Shown here: positions 19,324-29,091 of the stretch, one piece after another
How the letters are laid out: each line of letters starts with the position of its first letter
How positions within the stretch are numbered: position 1 is the stretch's first letter
Assembly (NCBI RefSeq): GCF_900188085.1
Contig: NZ_FZOU01000004.1
Span: forward strand, 372,001 to 436,000
Direction: 5' to 3'
Length of the DNA: 64,000 nucleotides
DNA from: Granulicella rosea
GTDB lineage: Bacteria > Acidobacteriota > Terriglobia > Terriglobales > Acidobacteriaceae
Notes under the pieces: generated by a model
Told to the model about the DNA's origin: nothing
Seen by the model: only the letters and a program-made list of their open reading frames with translations
Databases searched by the model: none
Translations under genes and position numbers: made by a program

Positions 19324-21131
19324 TCCTGCAACGGTTGGCGGAGCACTACGACAGGCTGGTGAAGAGCGGCGACGGCGATGCGCAGCTTGCGCCGCCGGGC
19401 TCGTCGATGCAGAAGATTAGTTTTTGTGTGGTGCTGGAGCCGGATGGAGAGTTGAACTCGTTCCGCTCGTTACAGCAGACCGCCGGGAAGTCGCTGGTCG
19501 CGACGCCGATGATCGTGCCCGGTAGCAGTAAGCCCCCTGGGCAGGGGATCAACCCGTGCTTCCTCTGGGACAACGCCGCCTATCTGCTGGGCTGGAGCGC
19601 GGACCCGGGGAAGACCGAGCGGGCGAAGCTGACCTTCGCCGCATTCCGCGACCGGCACCTGGCGCTGGAGACGGAGATGAATCACCCGGCCTTCAGCGCG
19701 GTCTGTGCGTTCCTCCGCAACTGGACGCCGGAGAAGGCGGGGGAGCATGCCGAGCTGCTGACGGAGATCGCAACCAACTTCGGGGTCTTCAAGCTGGCGG
19801 GCGAGGCGCAGTATGTACATGATCTCTTTCCGAAGGAGCCCGGCGGCGGAGCTTCGAACGGCACGGCGAAAGAGCAAGGCATGTGCCTGGTATCGGGCGA
19901 GATGGACGAGATTGCGCGGCTGCACGATCCGAAGATCAAAGGCGTGGCGGGCGCGCAGTCCTCGGGCGCGCTGCTGGTCTCGTTCAACGCCAGCTCGTTT
20001 GAGTCGCATGGGAAGACGCAGAGCTTCAACGCGCCGGTTGGCGTCGGCGCTACGTTTCGCTATGCGAACGCGCTGAATCATCTGCTGAGCCAGCGGGGCC
20101 GTCGCGTCTCGCTGGGCGACAGCACGGTCGTCTTCTGGGCGGATCATGCGGGAACGGTTCTGGAAGATGCGATGAGCGCACTCTTTGGGGAGGCGTACGT
20201 TGCCGACGAAGCGGAGACGTCACAGGAGGATATTGAGCGCCTGGCGGAGGCGCGGCAGCTGCTGGTGGCGCTGCGCGATGGCACGGCGCCAGCGGAGAAG
20301 AAACGGGATGAGTACGGCACGCGCTTCTTTTTGCTTGGGCTCTCTCCCAATGCATCCCGGCTGTCTGTCCGGCTGTGGGTGGAGGCGGAGGCGGTCGAGC
20401 TGGAGCGCCGGCTGGCGCAGCATCTGCGCGACCTGGCGCTGGATGATTCGCGTGAGGATCGCCCGCTGACGGTGCGACGGATCGTGAACGCGACGGGCCG
20501 CGCAAAGGAGGGTCCGGGCGGGCGGATGGAGTTCGACACGAAAGCGATTTCGCCGCTGCTGGCGGGCGATCTGGCACGGTCGGTGCTGACCGGCGCGGCG
20601 TATCCGCAGACGCTGCTGAGCACGATGCTGCGGCGTATCCGTGCCGATGGCGCGGTGGCGTATGCGCGGGTCGCGGCGATCAAGGCTTGTCTTGTCAGGT
20701 CAGCTCGTCTTGCCAATCAATCTTTGGAGGTAACAGCAGTGCTTGACGTCAATAACCCGGACATCGCTTATCGTTGGGGACGTACGTTCGCGATCCTCGA
20801 ACAAATTCAAAGCGCCAAGGTAAGAAGGGAAAATCCCAACGCAAAGCTAAATCGAACAATCAGAGATACATACTTCAGCGCTGCAAGCACGACGCCGCGA
20901 ATGGTCTATCCGATCTTGATGAAGCTGAGCGCTCATCATCTACCGAAGCTAAGTCCTGGAAGCAAGATTTTTTTCGAAAGCAAGCTTGATGAGGTGGCGC
21001 AGCACGTTCAAGGCCTGCCTACCCTGTTCAATTTGGAACAGCAAGGTAAGTTCATGCTGGGGTACTTTCACCAACGCCAGGATCTATTCAAGAACAACAA
21101 GAACGAGGAAGTAGAAGGAGACGCTGAATGA
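19320..21131 (+). CDS. cas8c: Cas8c (Csd1), Cascade large subunit
   Basis: This 603-residue protein is recognised by the family N-terminus [14 protein letters not shown], the central blocks [21 protein letters not shown] and [13 protein letters not shown] with [15 protein letters not shown], and the C-terminal small-subunit-like region ([36 protein letters not shown]). It recognises the PAM and anchors Cascade on target DNA. The last ~140 codons are clearly less GC-rich than the rest, starting near 20690, which coincides with the part that encodes Cas11c. The stop overlaps the cas7 start (ATGA). Confidence 0.94.
   Translation: MILQRLAEHYDRLVKSGDGDAQLAPPGSSMQKISFCVVLEPDGELNSFRSLQQTAGKSLVATPMIVPGSSKPPGQGINPCFLWDNAAYLLGWSADPGKTERAKLTFAAFRDRHLALETEMNHPAFSAVCAFLRNWTPEKAGEHAELLTEIATNFGVFKLAGEAQYVHDLFPKEPGGGASNGTAKEQGMCLVSGEMDEIARLHDPKIKGVAGAQSSGALLVSFNASSFESHGKTQSFNAPVGVGATFRYANALNHLLSQRGRRVSLGDSTVVFWADHAGTVLEDAMSALFGEAYVADEAETSQEDIERLAEARQLLVALRDGTAPAEKKRDEYGTRFFLLGLSPNASRLSVRLWVEAEAVELERRLAQHLRDLALDDSREDRPLTVRRIVNATGRAKEGPGGRMEFDTKAISPLLAGDLARSVLTGAAYPQTLLSTMLRRIRADGAVAYARVAAIKACLVRSARLANQSLEVTAVLDVNNPDIAYRWGRTFAILEQIQSAKVRRENPNAKLNRTIRDTYFSAASTTPRMVYPILMKLSAHHLPKLSPGSKIFFESKLDEVAQHVQGLPTLFNLEQQGKFMLGYFHQRQDLFKNNKNEEVEGDAE
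20739..21131 (+). CDS. cas11c: Cas11c, Cascade small subunit from an internal start in cas8c
   Basis: Within cas8c, a strong Shine-Dalgarno (GGAGG, 20726-20730) lies 8 bases before an in-frame GTG at 20739. Translation from it yields a ~130-residue helical C-terminal fragment that starts at [14 protein letters not shown] and ends with cas8c. Independent translation of Cas11 from inside cas8 is established for type I-C. Here it is inferred from the position, the ribosome-binding site, the frame and the expected size. An ATG at 20901 is a weaker alternative. Confidence 0.72.
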   Translation: MLDVNNPDIAYRWGRTFAILEQIQSAKVRRENPNAKLNRTIRDTYFSAASTTPRMVYPILMKLSAHHLPKLSPGSKIFFESKLDEVAQHVQGLPTLFNLEQQGKFMLGYFHQRQDLFKNNKNEEVEGDAE

Positions 21132-22003
21132 GCACGCCCCTTGAGCATCGCTACGATTTTGTCTACTTTTTCGACGTCACGGACGGCAACCCGAATGGCG
21201 ATCCGGATGCTGGCAATCTGCCGCGCATCGACCCCGAGACCAATCAGGGATTGGTGACGGACGTGTGTCTGAAGCGCAAGATTCGCAACTATGTGGCGGA
21301 GACGCATAGCGAAGGCCCAGGTCACCGGATCTACATCCGCGAGAAGGCGGTGTTGAACTCTGAACACAATGAAGCCTATGTCGCCGTTGGACTGAAGTCG
21401 GAGAAAAAAGCACTCCCGAAGGCCGAGGCCGATGCCAAACGGGTCACCGATTGGATGTGCGCCAACTTCTTCGACATTCGCACCTTCGGCGCCGTGATGA
21501 CGACGGAGGTGAACGCGGGACAGGTGCGCGGTCCGCTGCAACTCACTTTTTCTCGCAGCATCGACCCCGTGATTACTGCGGAGTTTGCCATCACGCGCTG
21601 TGCGGTGACCAACGAAAAAGATGTCGAGAAGGAGCGGACGATCGGGCGCAAGTTCAACGTGCCGTATGGGCTTTATCGCTGCTATGGATTCATCAACGCC
21701 ACGCTTGCCGGCAAGACGGGCTTTGGCGAAGACGACCTGGCGCTGCTGAGGGATGCGCTGAACAACATGTTCGAGACGGATCGCTCGGCCGCGCGGGGGA
21801 TGATGGCGCCGGTGCGCTGCATCGCGTTCAAGCACGAGAGCAAGACCGGGAACGCCCGTGCCGACCAGTTGTTCTCGCTCGTGGACGCAACGCTGAAGCC
21901 GGAGTTAAAGAGCGAGCAGCGTCCGCCGCGTTCCCGAGCAGACTACGACATTACCCTTGCGGGACCGGCGCCTGAGGGTGTCACAGTGGAGGAGTGGGTC
22001 TAG
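21128..22003 (+). CDS. cas7c: Cas7c (Csd2), Cascade backbone subunit
   Basis: This 291-residue RAMP-fold protein has the family N-terminus [25 protein letters not shown] (positions 9-33), then [14 protein letters not shown], and the conserved [13 protein letters not shown] and [17 protein letters not shown] blocks. Multiple copies coat the crRNA guide. The ATG overlaps the cas8c stop, so translation is coupled. Confidence 0.96.
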   Translation: MSTPLEHRYDFVYFFDVTDGNPNGDPDAGNLPRIDPETNQGLVTDVCLKRKIRNYVAETHSEGPGHRIYIREKAVLNSEHNEAYVAVGLKSEKKALPKAEADAKRVTDWMCANFFDIRTFGAVMTTEVNAGQVRGPLQLTFSRSIDPVITAEFAITRCAVTNEKDVEKERTIGRKFNVPYGLYRCYGFINATLAGKTGFGEDDLALLRDALNNMFETDRSAARGMMAPVRCIAFKHESKTGNARADQLFSLVDATLKPELKSEQRPPRSRADYDITLAGPAPEGVTVEEWV

Positions 22004-22021
22004 CCTGCCCGCGCCCACTCC

Positions 22022-22669
22022 ATGACTTCCGACGACGACCTCCTTGCCATCTCGGGCTTGCAGCATCTGGCCTTCTGTCCACGACAGTGGGCTCTGATTC
22101 ACCTGGAGCAGAGCTGGCAGGAGAATCGTCTGACAGCCGAAGGCAAGCTGCTGCACGAGCAGGTGGACTTGCCCGGACAGAGCCGGCGGCACGAGGTGCG
22201 CAGTGTGCGCGGGCTATGGCTCCGATCCGAGCGGCTCGGTCTGTATGGGCGCGCCGACCTGGTGGAGATGTCGCCCGATCCTTACCCGGTGGAATACAAG
22301 CGAGGCAAGCGCAAGCCGAACGACTGCGACGCCGTCCAGCTCTGCGCGCAGGCTATCTGTCTGGAGGAGATGCTCGCTCAACCGGTGCCACGGGGCGCGT
22401 TTTTCTATGGCGACCCGCGGCGCAGGCTGGAGGTGGTGTTTACCCCGGAGCTTCGCGCCCGTACGGCGTCACTGGCCGCCACCATGCATGAGTTTTTTCG
22501 CTCTTGCACCACCCCGGCAGCAGTTCCCGGACCTTATTGCCGACGTTGTTCACTCGTCGACCTTTGCCTGCCGGCGGCAACCGGCGAGCAGACCGAGGCG
22601 AGCGGATGGTTAAGCCGCCATCTGGGTACATTCAGTAAAGACGTTGAGCCTGGGAACGATCCGTTTTGA
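22022..22669 (+). CDS. cas4: Cas4 RecB-like nuclease of the adaptation module
   Basis: This 215-residue protein has the four iron-sulfur cysteines expected for Cas4: one N-terminal (LAFCPRQWAL) and three near the C-terminus (YCRRCSLVDLC). The RecB nuclease core motifs are GRADLVEM and the E-x-K of PVEYKRGKRK, plus QLCAQAICLEEM. Cas4 trims prespacers at the PAM and works with Cas1-Cas2. It lies 18 bases after cas7 and 9 before cas1. Confidence 0.95.
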   Translation: MTSDDDLLAISGLQHLAFCPRQWALIHLEQSWQENRLTAEGKLLHEQVDLPGQSRRHEVRSVRGLWLRSERLGLYGRADLVEMSPDPYPVEYKRGKRKPNDCDAVQLCAQAICLEEMLAQPVPRGAFFYGDPRRRLEVVFTPELRARTASLAATMHEFFRSCTTPAAVPGPYCRRCSLVDLCLPAATGEQTEASGWLSRHLGTFSKDVEPGNDPF

Positions 22670-22678
22670 AGGAGGCCG

Positions 22679-23710
22679 ATGCGCAAGCTGCTTAATACAC
22701 TGCATGTGACCACGCAAGGCGCGTACCTTCATCGCGATGGGGAGACGATCTCGGTCAAGATCGGGGAGGAGGTGCGCTTGCGGCTACCGATCCATACCGT
22801 CGAAAGCGTGCTTTGCTATGGGCGCGTGACGTGCAGCCCGTTTGTGCTTGGGCTTTGTTGCGAGCGCGGCGTGGGCGTGTCGATGCTGACCGAGCAGGGC
22901 CGCTTTATGGCAAGAGTGAGCGGACCGGTCTCCGGCAATGTGCTTTTGCGTCGGCGGCAGTATCGCGCCGCCGACGAGCCTGTTTCGGCATTGCCGATCG
23001 TGATCGCGATGGTCGTGGCCAAGATCGCGAATAGCCGGCTGGTTTTATTGCGAGGCGCTCGGGAAGCTGCCGACGAAGAGCGCAAACGATTGCTGCGGAC
23101 CAAGGCCCATCACCTGAGCCAGATGGGCCTGGCAGCCTCGCGGTCGGCGACGATCGACGAGGCTCGAGGCTACGAAGGCATTGCCGCGCAGGACTACTTT
23201 TCCGTCTTCAACGAGTTGATCGCTGAACGTGAGAAGGCGTTCTCCTTTGGCGGCCGTAGTCGAAGACCACCTCTTGATCGCGTAAACGCCATGTTGTCGT
23301 TTCTGTATGCATTGCTCCGCCAGGACGTGGTGTCTGCGCTGGAATCGGTCGGGTTGGACCCCGCAGTGGGCTTCCTGCATACCGACCGGCCGGGCCGGGC
23401 CAGCCTCGCGCTGGACTTGATGGAAGAATTTCGTCCACACCTCGCGGACCGGCTGGTGCTGAAGATGATCAATCGAAGGCAGGTCGAGGCGAGCGGATTT
23501 CGAGAGGTGGATGGAGGCGGCATCGAGATGGACGATAATACCCGCAAGGAGCTTATCGGCGCCTGGCAAAGGCGTAAGCAGGAAGAGATCATGCACCCGT
23601 TTCTGCAGGAAGCAGTACCGATCGGCCTGATTCCCTACACACAATCGCTGCTGCTGGCACGGCATCTGCGCGGTGGCCTGGAGGCTTATCCGGCGTTCTT
23701 TTGGAGATAG
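22679..23710 (+). CDS. cas1: Cas1 integrase (type I-C)
   Basis: This 343-residue protein starts at an ATG preceded by GAAGGAGG. Metal-binding catalytic residues are visible as the Glu in EARGYEGIAAQDYF, the His in VGFLHTDRPGR, and the acidic pair in LALDLMEEFRP. The short C-terminus ends AYPAFFWR. It integrates prespacers at the leader-repeat junction together with Cas2. Confidence 0.97.
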   Translation: MRKLLNTLHVTTQGAYLHRDGETISVKIGEEVRLRLPIHTVESVLCYGRVTCSPFVLGLCCERGVGVSMLTEQGRFMARVSGPVSGNVLLRRRQYRAADEPVSALPIVIAMVVAKIANSRLVLLRGAREAADEERKRLLRTKAHHLSQMGLAASRSATIDEARGYEGIAAQDYFSVFNELIAEREKAFSFGGRSRRPPLDRVNAMLSFLYALLRQDVVSALESVGLDPAVGFLHTDRPGRASLALDLMEEFRPHLADRLVLKMINRRQVEASGFREVDGGGIEMDDNTRKELIGAWQRRKQEEIMHPFLQEAVPIGLIPYTQSLLLARHLRGGLEAYPAFFWR

Positions 23711-23716
23711 GGGCAA

Positions 23717-24007
23717 ATGCTCGTACTGGTAAGCTACGATGTGAGCACGCGCGATGAAGGCGGCAGACGACGGCTGCGGCGAGTCGCTCGGGCCTGCGAG
23801 AACTTTGGCCAACGTGTTCAGAACTCGGTCTTTGAGTGCCTGGTAGACCCGGCGCAGTGGGTTACGTTGCGCGCACGGTTGATGAAAGAGGCCGATCCTG
23901 CTCAGGATAGCCTCCGCTTTTACTTTCTAGGTGCGGAGTGGAAACGCCGGGTCGAACATATCGGAACCAAGACGGCCTACGATCCTGAAGGAACGCTCAT
24001 CCTCTGA
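23717..24007 (+). CDS. cas2: Cas2 adaptation protein
   Basis: This 96-residue ferredoxin-like protein begins LVLVSYDVSTRDEGGRRRL with the conserved Asp after the first strand. It contains VQNSVFECLVDPAQW and ends in the I-C type tail GTKTAYDPEGTLIL. It bridges two Cas1 dimers. It starts 6 bases after the cas1 stop and is the last gene before the leader. Confidence 0.97.
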   Translation: MLVLVSYDVSTRDEGGRRRLRRVARACENFGQRVQNSVFECLVDPAQWVTLRARLMKEADPAQDSLRFYFLGAEWKRRVEHIGTKTAYDPEGTLIL

Positions 24008-24195
24008 GCGGACCAAGCGCGGACCTAAAGCATACACGTATCTGCTGGAAGATCCGCGCGAAGGGTAAATCGCTGCCAGCGAAGGACCTAGGCCCACCAT
24101 TGACAGAAAAAATCCGCCGAACGCAAAGATTCATCCACTATCCGCGTTTCAGTTACGGTATATGCCTTTGCTTTCAAGGGCATATACTATAAGCC
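24008..24195 (+). promoter_or_regulatory. CRISPR leader
   Basis: This 188-base non-coding stretch lies between cas2 and the first repeat. Its last 40 bases hold an 11-of-12 inverted repeat (GTATATGCCTTT at 24158-24169, AAGGGCATATAC at 24176-24187, 6-base loop), 8 bases before repeat 1. It should contain the array promoter and the signals that direct spacer insertion. Confidence 0.8.
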
Positions 24196-26556
24196 GTCGC
24201 TCCCCCTGCGGGAGCGTGGATTGAAACTATGAGGACCGGCGTCTCCGGTCGAAAGATCGAGTCGCTCCCCCTGCGGGAGCGTGGATTGAAACGCAAGGTC
24301 GGCCACGCTGTCTTTCAGCCCTACGAGTCGCTCCCCCTGCGGGAGCGTGGATTGAAACTACGATACAACAGCGCGCTCCGTTTACGGCAGGGTCGTCGCT
24401 CCCCCTGCGGGAGCGTGGATTGAAACTTCATCTTTTTGGACCCCATGACCACAGCTTACGTCGCTCCCCCTGCGGGAGCGTGGATTGAAACCCGCCTCCC
24501 GCTCCGTGGGGCGGGCGCGGCCCCCGTCGCTCCCCCTGCGGGAGCGTGGATTGAAACTCTTCCTGGTTATTTCAATCTCCGCGTATGTCGCTGTCGCTCC
24601 CCCTGCGGGAGCGTGGATTGAAACATCTGTGGACTACCCGGCAGCGGTAAATCAAGACTCGTCGCTCCCCCTGCGGGAGCGTGGATTGAAACCTACTTGC
24701 TCGGGACTACGCGCTCGACGTAGGTGTCGCTCCCCCTGCGGGAGCGTGGATTGAAACTTGAACATCACCGCATTGGCGATGTCCACGCTCAGTCGCTCCC
24801 CCTGCGGGAGCGTGGATTGAAACTGAATCATGCGGTTCACGAAGTTGTACGAGCTTCGTCGCTCCCCCTGCGGGAGCGTGGATTGAAACGTCTTGCCCTG
24901 GTCGGGTCCGTCGACGATGATCGCGTCGCTCCCCCTGCGGGAGCGTGGATTGAAACGAGATGCTCCCCGGCCGCGTGACCGAGGGACCGAGTCGCTCCCC
25001 CTGCGGGAGCGTGGATTGAAACAGCCGGCTCGATCCAGAAGTAGAAGGTCAGGCCGGTCGCTCCCCCTGCGGGAGCGTGGATTGAAACGTCAACAGCAGC
25101 GTGCCTGGGCATGCGCATGGATCGTCGCTCCCCCTGCGGGAGCGTGGATTGAAACTGGCGCGGCATGCGCAGAATGCCGGTGAGGCCGGTGTCGCTCCCC
25201 CTGCGGGAGCGTGGATTGAAACCATGAAATCGGCACGTAGGCATTGCAAACAAAGGACGTCGCTCCCCCTGCGGGAGCGTGGATTGAAACTTCCCGGCGC
25301 CACCCGCAGCAACAGCGGCGTGGGTCGCTCCCCCTGCGGGAGCGTGGATTGAAACTACGAGAAGGGCGACCTGGTCGACGTCGGCGACTGTCGCTCCCCC
25401 TGCGGGAGCGTGGATTGAAACGAAAAGCGTTACGCTATTGAGGTGTCGCAGGTAGGTCGCTCCCCCTGCGGGAGCGTGGATTGAAACGCCTTGTCCTCGA
25501 TGAACTTGTACGAGGTCTGGGGTCGCTCCCCCTGCGGGAGCGTGGATTGAAACCCTAGACAAGTAAGGCCGAGCGTGATTACATGCCGTCGCTCCCCCTG
25601 CGGGAGCGTGGATTGAAACGGCGCGGCGTATGATGCGCTGTCCGCGGGCGATGGCGGTCGCTCCCCCTGCGGGAGCGTGGATTGAAACGACCTATAACTT
25701 TCGCATTCGCGCGCTGCGTGCCGTCGCTCCCCCTGCGGGAGCGTGGATTGAAACCGGGGTATTGGCCGCCGCCGTACAGGCGATCGATCGTCGCTCCCCC
25801 TGCGGGAGCGTGGATTGAAACCCAAGGGCGGCGGGACGATGGTCTCGGGCGGCAACATGTCGCTCCCCCTGCGGGAGCGTGGATTGAAACCTGAATACCG
25901 TACGAAGCGGACGAAACGCGGTCTGTCGCTCCCCCTGCGGGAGCGTGGATTGAAACTCCGCAGCGGTCAGGCTGGTTACGCCGGGGTTCGTGGTCGCTCC
26001 CCCTGCGGGAGCGTGGATTGAAACTGCTTCTGTATGGGTTGACCGGTGTTGACTGGTGGTCGCTCCCCCTGCGGGAGCGTGGATTGAAACGGCTTCTCAG
26101 AGGCGCACGATCCCGAAGTAACCCCGTCGCTCCCCCTGCGGGAGCGTGGATTGAAACAGTGACTTTCAGATATCCACCATACGCGAAGAACGTCGCTCCC
26201 CCTGCGGGAGCGTGGATTGAAACGAGCGCCTTGTCTTCTCGATCAGCGATCAGCTCGCGTCGCTCCCCCTGCGGGAGCGTGGATTGAAACGCCGGAACAT
26301 GGAACTCCACCGCGCAAACCACCGGAGTCGCTCCCCCTGCGGGAGCGTGGATTGAAACTCGAGACGCGCAGGGGCTGCGGCTGCACAGTCTGGTCGCTCC
26401 CCCTGCGGGAGCGTGGATTGAAACCATAGCTGGCTGCGACCTGCTGCATCGCTGCATCGGTCGCTCCCCCTGCGGGAGCGTGGATTGAAACCGCCTCTGA
26501 ACAGCTACGTGATGAACAGTCTCGTGTCGCTCCCCTGCGGGAGCGTGGATTGAAAC
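24196..26556 (+). CRISPR. Type I-C CRISPR array, 36 repeats and 35 spacers
   Basis: The 32-base repeat begins GTCGCTCCCC and ends GTGGATTGAAAC. Its GCTCCC and GGGAGC arms form the short hairpin that Cas5c cuts. Repeats 1-35 are identical as far as I can read. Repeat 36 (26526-26556) has lost one C in the C-run and is 31 bases, as expected for the leader-distal end. Spacers are 33-37 bases and all look different. Orientation is leader (cas2 side) to right. Many spacers contain open frames on one strand, as expected for phage or plasmid coding DNA. I saw no spacer matching elsewhere in the window. Confidence 0.98.
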
Positions 26557-26888
26557 TCTGTCGCAAGGTAGACGAGTCGGAGCAGCCTCTCGACGCTGCC
26601 ATTCGCGAGTTTAGAGAAGAGACCGGCTTCGAGCCCATGGGGCCATTTCTTGAGCTTGGCTCGATCAAGCAGGGCGGACGTAAGATCGTGTCCGCTTGGG
26701 CATTTAAGGGAGACTGCGAGCCGTCGACTGCCATAAGCAATCTTTGCCAAATGAAATGGCCCTCAGATTCGGGTCGTCAGATCGCATTCCCGGAAGTAGA
26801 TCGTGTTGGCTGGTTCGCGATAGACGAGGCTGAAAGGCGCATCCTCAAAGGGCAGGTGCCCTTGTTGCAGCCTCTTGCCGGGATATGA
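26557..26888 (+). pseudogene. NUDIX hydrolase missing its N-terminus
   Basis: The sequence directly after the last repeat encodes most of a NUDIX domain. The Nudix box is readable as EQPLDAAIREFREETGF (RE-x2-EE-x-G core). The C-terminal blocks SGRQIAFPEVDRVGWF and ERRILKGQVPLLQ resemble DR1025-like NTP pyrophosphohydrolases of about 150 residues. Roughly the first 40-45 residues, including the strand that precedes the Nudix box, are absent. The only in-frame start is a TTG inside the repeat's TTGAAAC, so the array end has replaced the 5' part of the gene. Probably not functional. Confidence 0.75.
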
Positions 26889-26998
26889 TCAATCCAGGTG
26901 GGGTAAAGCGAACGGTTGCTGCGAGGACGAAGGTTCATAGAGCCTGGCGGCATATGCTTCTTGCCGAGCATGACATGCTCGAAATGGAGAGCTTGTCG

Positions 26999-27886
26999 TC
27001 ATGCATCCCAATAACGCAAAAACTCCTGGACGGTGCCAAGGGCGAAACGCATGAGTCCGAAGCGTTCATCCTCTGAATTGCTAGATGACTCGAAATTGGC
27101 ATACTGCGACGGCCCGCTGTGACCAAGGGTGCGGAAGTGCTCGCGAAGAATCTCGATCGCACGCACCGTGTCGGCATGGTCGCAAACTGGGCTAGTCTTC
27201 ATGGCATGAGCTGCACCCTCGATTCCACCTGCGAATGCATTCAAAGTCCAGACAATGTCGTAGCTGTCTTTGTCCTTCACGCGGCCCGCCAGCGCGAATG
27301 CTTTGAGCACAATGAAAGGCAAGAGATTTGCGACATGGGCGACGACATTCTCCCGAATGCCGCCACCGTCCAGCGTTTCCCCGCTTAGGCTAACGGGAAA
27401 GGAATCGAGTGCCACCAACTCCGCGCCTGTGGTGCGGATCGCTCCGATCCTAGACCCAACCCCTTCCCCGGGATTTCGCAGAATGCTCCCAGGGGTCCCG
27501 TCTCCGACCGGACAGAAGAACTCGAGGAGAACATCGATGCCGTCGACCTTGCGACCCCATTGGAAGCTCTGCTCCTGGCCGGTCTCTGGATTCTTCGTGG
27601 GTTCGAAGCCGGCATCCTTGAGGTGGCGTTGCAGCGTCCGGTAGAACTCCGTCTCCTGGCTCTCAAGCGCTATGCCCACGACGATGTCGAGGTCGGTTGT
27701 CCCAACGTGTTCTTTCATGTCCGAGGGCGCCTTCCCGATCAGATACTGCGGGACGAGACCTCCAATCAGATAGACTCGTCCACCCCACACGCCAATGCGC
27801 GCGAGCACCGTACGCAAGGCCTTTTCGCATGCCTGCAGCGTTTCCGGAGTGTAGGGGTTTCGCGGTTCGTGTTCAGTCATGTCCAT
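26999..27886 (-). CDS. AbiEii/AbiGii-type nucleotidyltransferase toxin
   Basis: This 295-residue protein carries the minimal nucleotidyltransferase signature: GG in VYLIGGLVPQYLIG and D-x-D in TTDLDIVVG (about residue 83), with a further conserved KDSYDIVW. These features match the type IV AbiE toxin family, where the toxin transfers nucleotides to RNA targets and growth arrest limits phage spread. Its start overlaps the end of the upstream regulator gene by 14 bases, so the pair is translationally coupled. Confidence 0.8.
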   Translation of the reverse strand: MDMTEHEPRNPYTPETLQACEKALRTVLARIGVWGGRVYLIGGLVPQYLIGKAPSDMKEHVGTTDLDIVVGIALESQETEFYRTLQRHLKDAGFEPTKNPETGQEQSFQWGRKVDGIDVLLEFFCPVGDGTPGSILRNPGEGVGSRIGAIRTTGAELVALDSFPVSLSGETLDGGGIRENVVAHVANLLPFIVLKAFALAGRVKDKDSYDIVWTLNAFAGGIEGAAHAMKTSPVCDHADTVRAIEILREHFRTLGHSGPSQYANFESSSNSEDERFGLMRFALGTVQEFLRYWDA

Positions 27887-28955
27887 CCCTCAGCATCTGT
27901 TCTCGTAAAGCATTCGCTACCTCGGGACTGCGCCCCGCGGCTCGGATGGTTTCAATATAGGCCCTTGGCTTCGACACGAGCTCCAGGGAGCCACGTCCCG
28001 CTCCCACGGTTACAATCGCTCCCGCTGCCGGTTCATACGCTTGGATGCGATAAAGGGCTGGATTCCCTTTGCTCTGCCAGACCTGGATATTTCCTCCCTT
28101 GTCGACGACTTCCCCGCCCAGGACCTTTGCGAGATCCTGGGCTGGAACGGCAGCGTCGAGGTAGACGATCGGAGATGGCGCCGCCGTCAGGACGGGCGCG
28201 TAAAGATACGCGGCGGCCGTGCCGGCGACAGCCCAACGCGCCCTAAGATCGTGGATCTTCGGCAGCTTCTCATAAAGCGCGTTCACGGAGCGACTCCAGA
28301 CGTACAGGCTGGTCACGGTCTCCGGTTCTCTTTCTTCCTTGCTCCACAGTTCGAGCAGACCGCCAAAGTCAGTAAGCGACCAGAAGCGACGCGGACCCGC
28401 CCCATGTTCTTGGAGCAACCCAAGAGCGGTCAGTCTTTGAAACACGCGGCTGACAAGCGCTGCGGAGACATTCGCGTTCTTCGAGATCGCCGACAACCGG
28501 ATCGTATGGCGAGGGGATGCCTGCAACAAGGCCTCGGCCACAAGGCCGGTGCGGTCTCTAAGCCGGGTTGGAGTAGGACTTGGAAGGCGAGCGGCGCTTC
28601 CACTAACCCGCGTGTCGATATACAGTCCAGGAGCAACGATGTGACAGACGCCTGTATCTCGTTCGATCCAGGACATTCGTTCGTTCCGCAGGAGCTCTCG
28701 TGTCCGGGGTGCCAGTTCCGGGACCGCGAGAAGAAGACGGACACCGAAGGAACGCGAGCGCGACGTTTCGACAAGGTCTCTGGCTTTCTCCTGACTGAGT
28801 GTGGTGAAACTGCGCACCTCAAACCGTTGTTCGCCCCCGTCCTCAATGGAAATCCCCAGACTGTATTCCTCGTTTTCTCCAAGTTCCCTCACCCCGACAG
28901 AGGCGAGTTGCCGCAGGTAACGGAGAATCCAATTCAGATGGTCGGCTCGTGCCAT
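27873..28955 (-). CDS. AbiEi-type antitoxin / winged-helix regulator
   Basis: This 360-residue protein has a central winged-helix segment (AISKNANVSAALVSRVFQRL) followed by an AbiEi-like C-terminal region with RWAVAGTAAAYLYAP and PIVYLDAAVPAQDLAKVLGG. It is encoded first in the two-gene operon, as antitoxins usually are. Expected role: antagonise the nucleotidyltransferase and repress the shared promoter. The family call rests on domain pattern and pairing. Confidence 0.75.
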   Translation of the reverse strand: MARADHLNWILRYLRQLASVGVRELGENEEYSLGISIEDGGEQRFEVRSFTTLSQEKARDLVETSRSRSFGVRLLLAVPELAPRTRELLRNERMSWIERDTGVCHIVAPGLYIDTRVSGSAARLPSPTPTRLRDRTGLVAEALLQASPRHTIRLSAISKNANVSAALVSRVFQRLTALGLLQEHGAGPRRFWSLTDFGGLLELWSKEEREPETVTSLYVWSRSVNALYEKLPKIHDLRARWAVAGTAAAYLYAPVLTAAPSPIVYLDAAVPAQDLAKVLGGEVVDKGGNIQVWQSKGNPALYRIQAYEPAAGAIVTVGAGRGSLELVSKPRAYIETIRAAGRSPEVANALREQMLRDGHD

Positions 28956-29091
28956 TCACGATCTTCGCAATATTTACAGGTTTTGTAAATATAGGAATTG
29001 CAGTAAATATAGTGGTGCCGTCGAAGTCATTCTCCAGCGTCCGTCGGAAACGCGGGGGAACCCATCGCAGTCCGATCGATGAGGAGGAGGT

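Noticed and set aside
24196..26556. Spacers that target the island or the sulfatase locus (self-targeting)
   Set aside because: I found no spacer matching the rest of the window by eye; a full search was not possible.
24229..26740. Many short ORFs on both strands across the CRISPR array, with repeated SLPLRERGLK or SIHAPAGGAT
   Set aside because: They are translations of the 32-base repeat and spacers in different frames, not genes.
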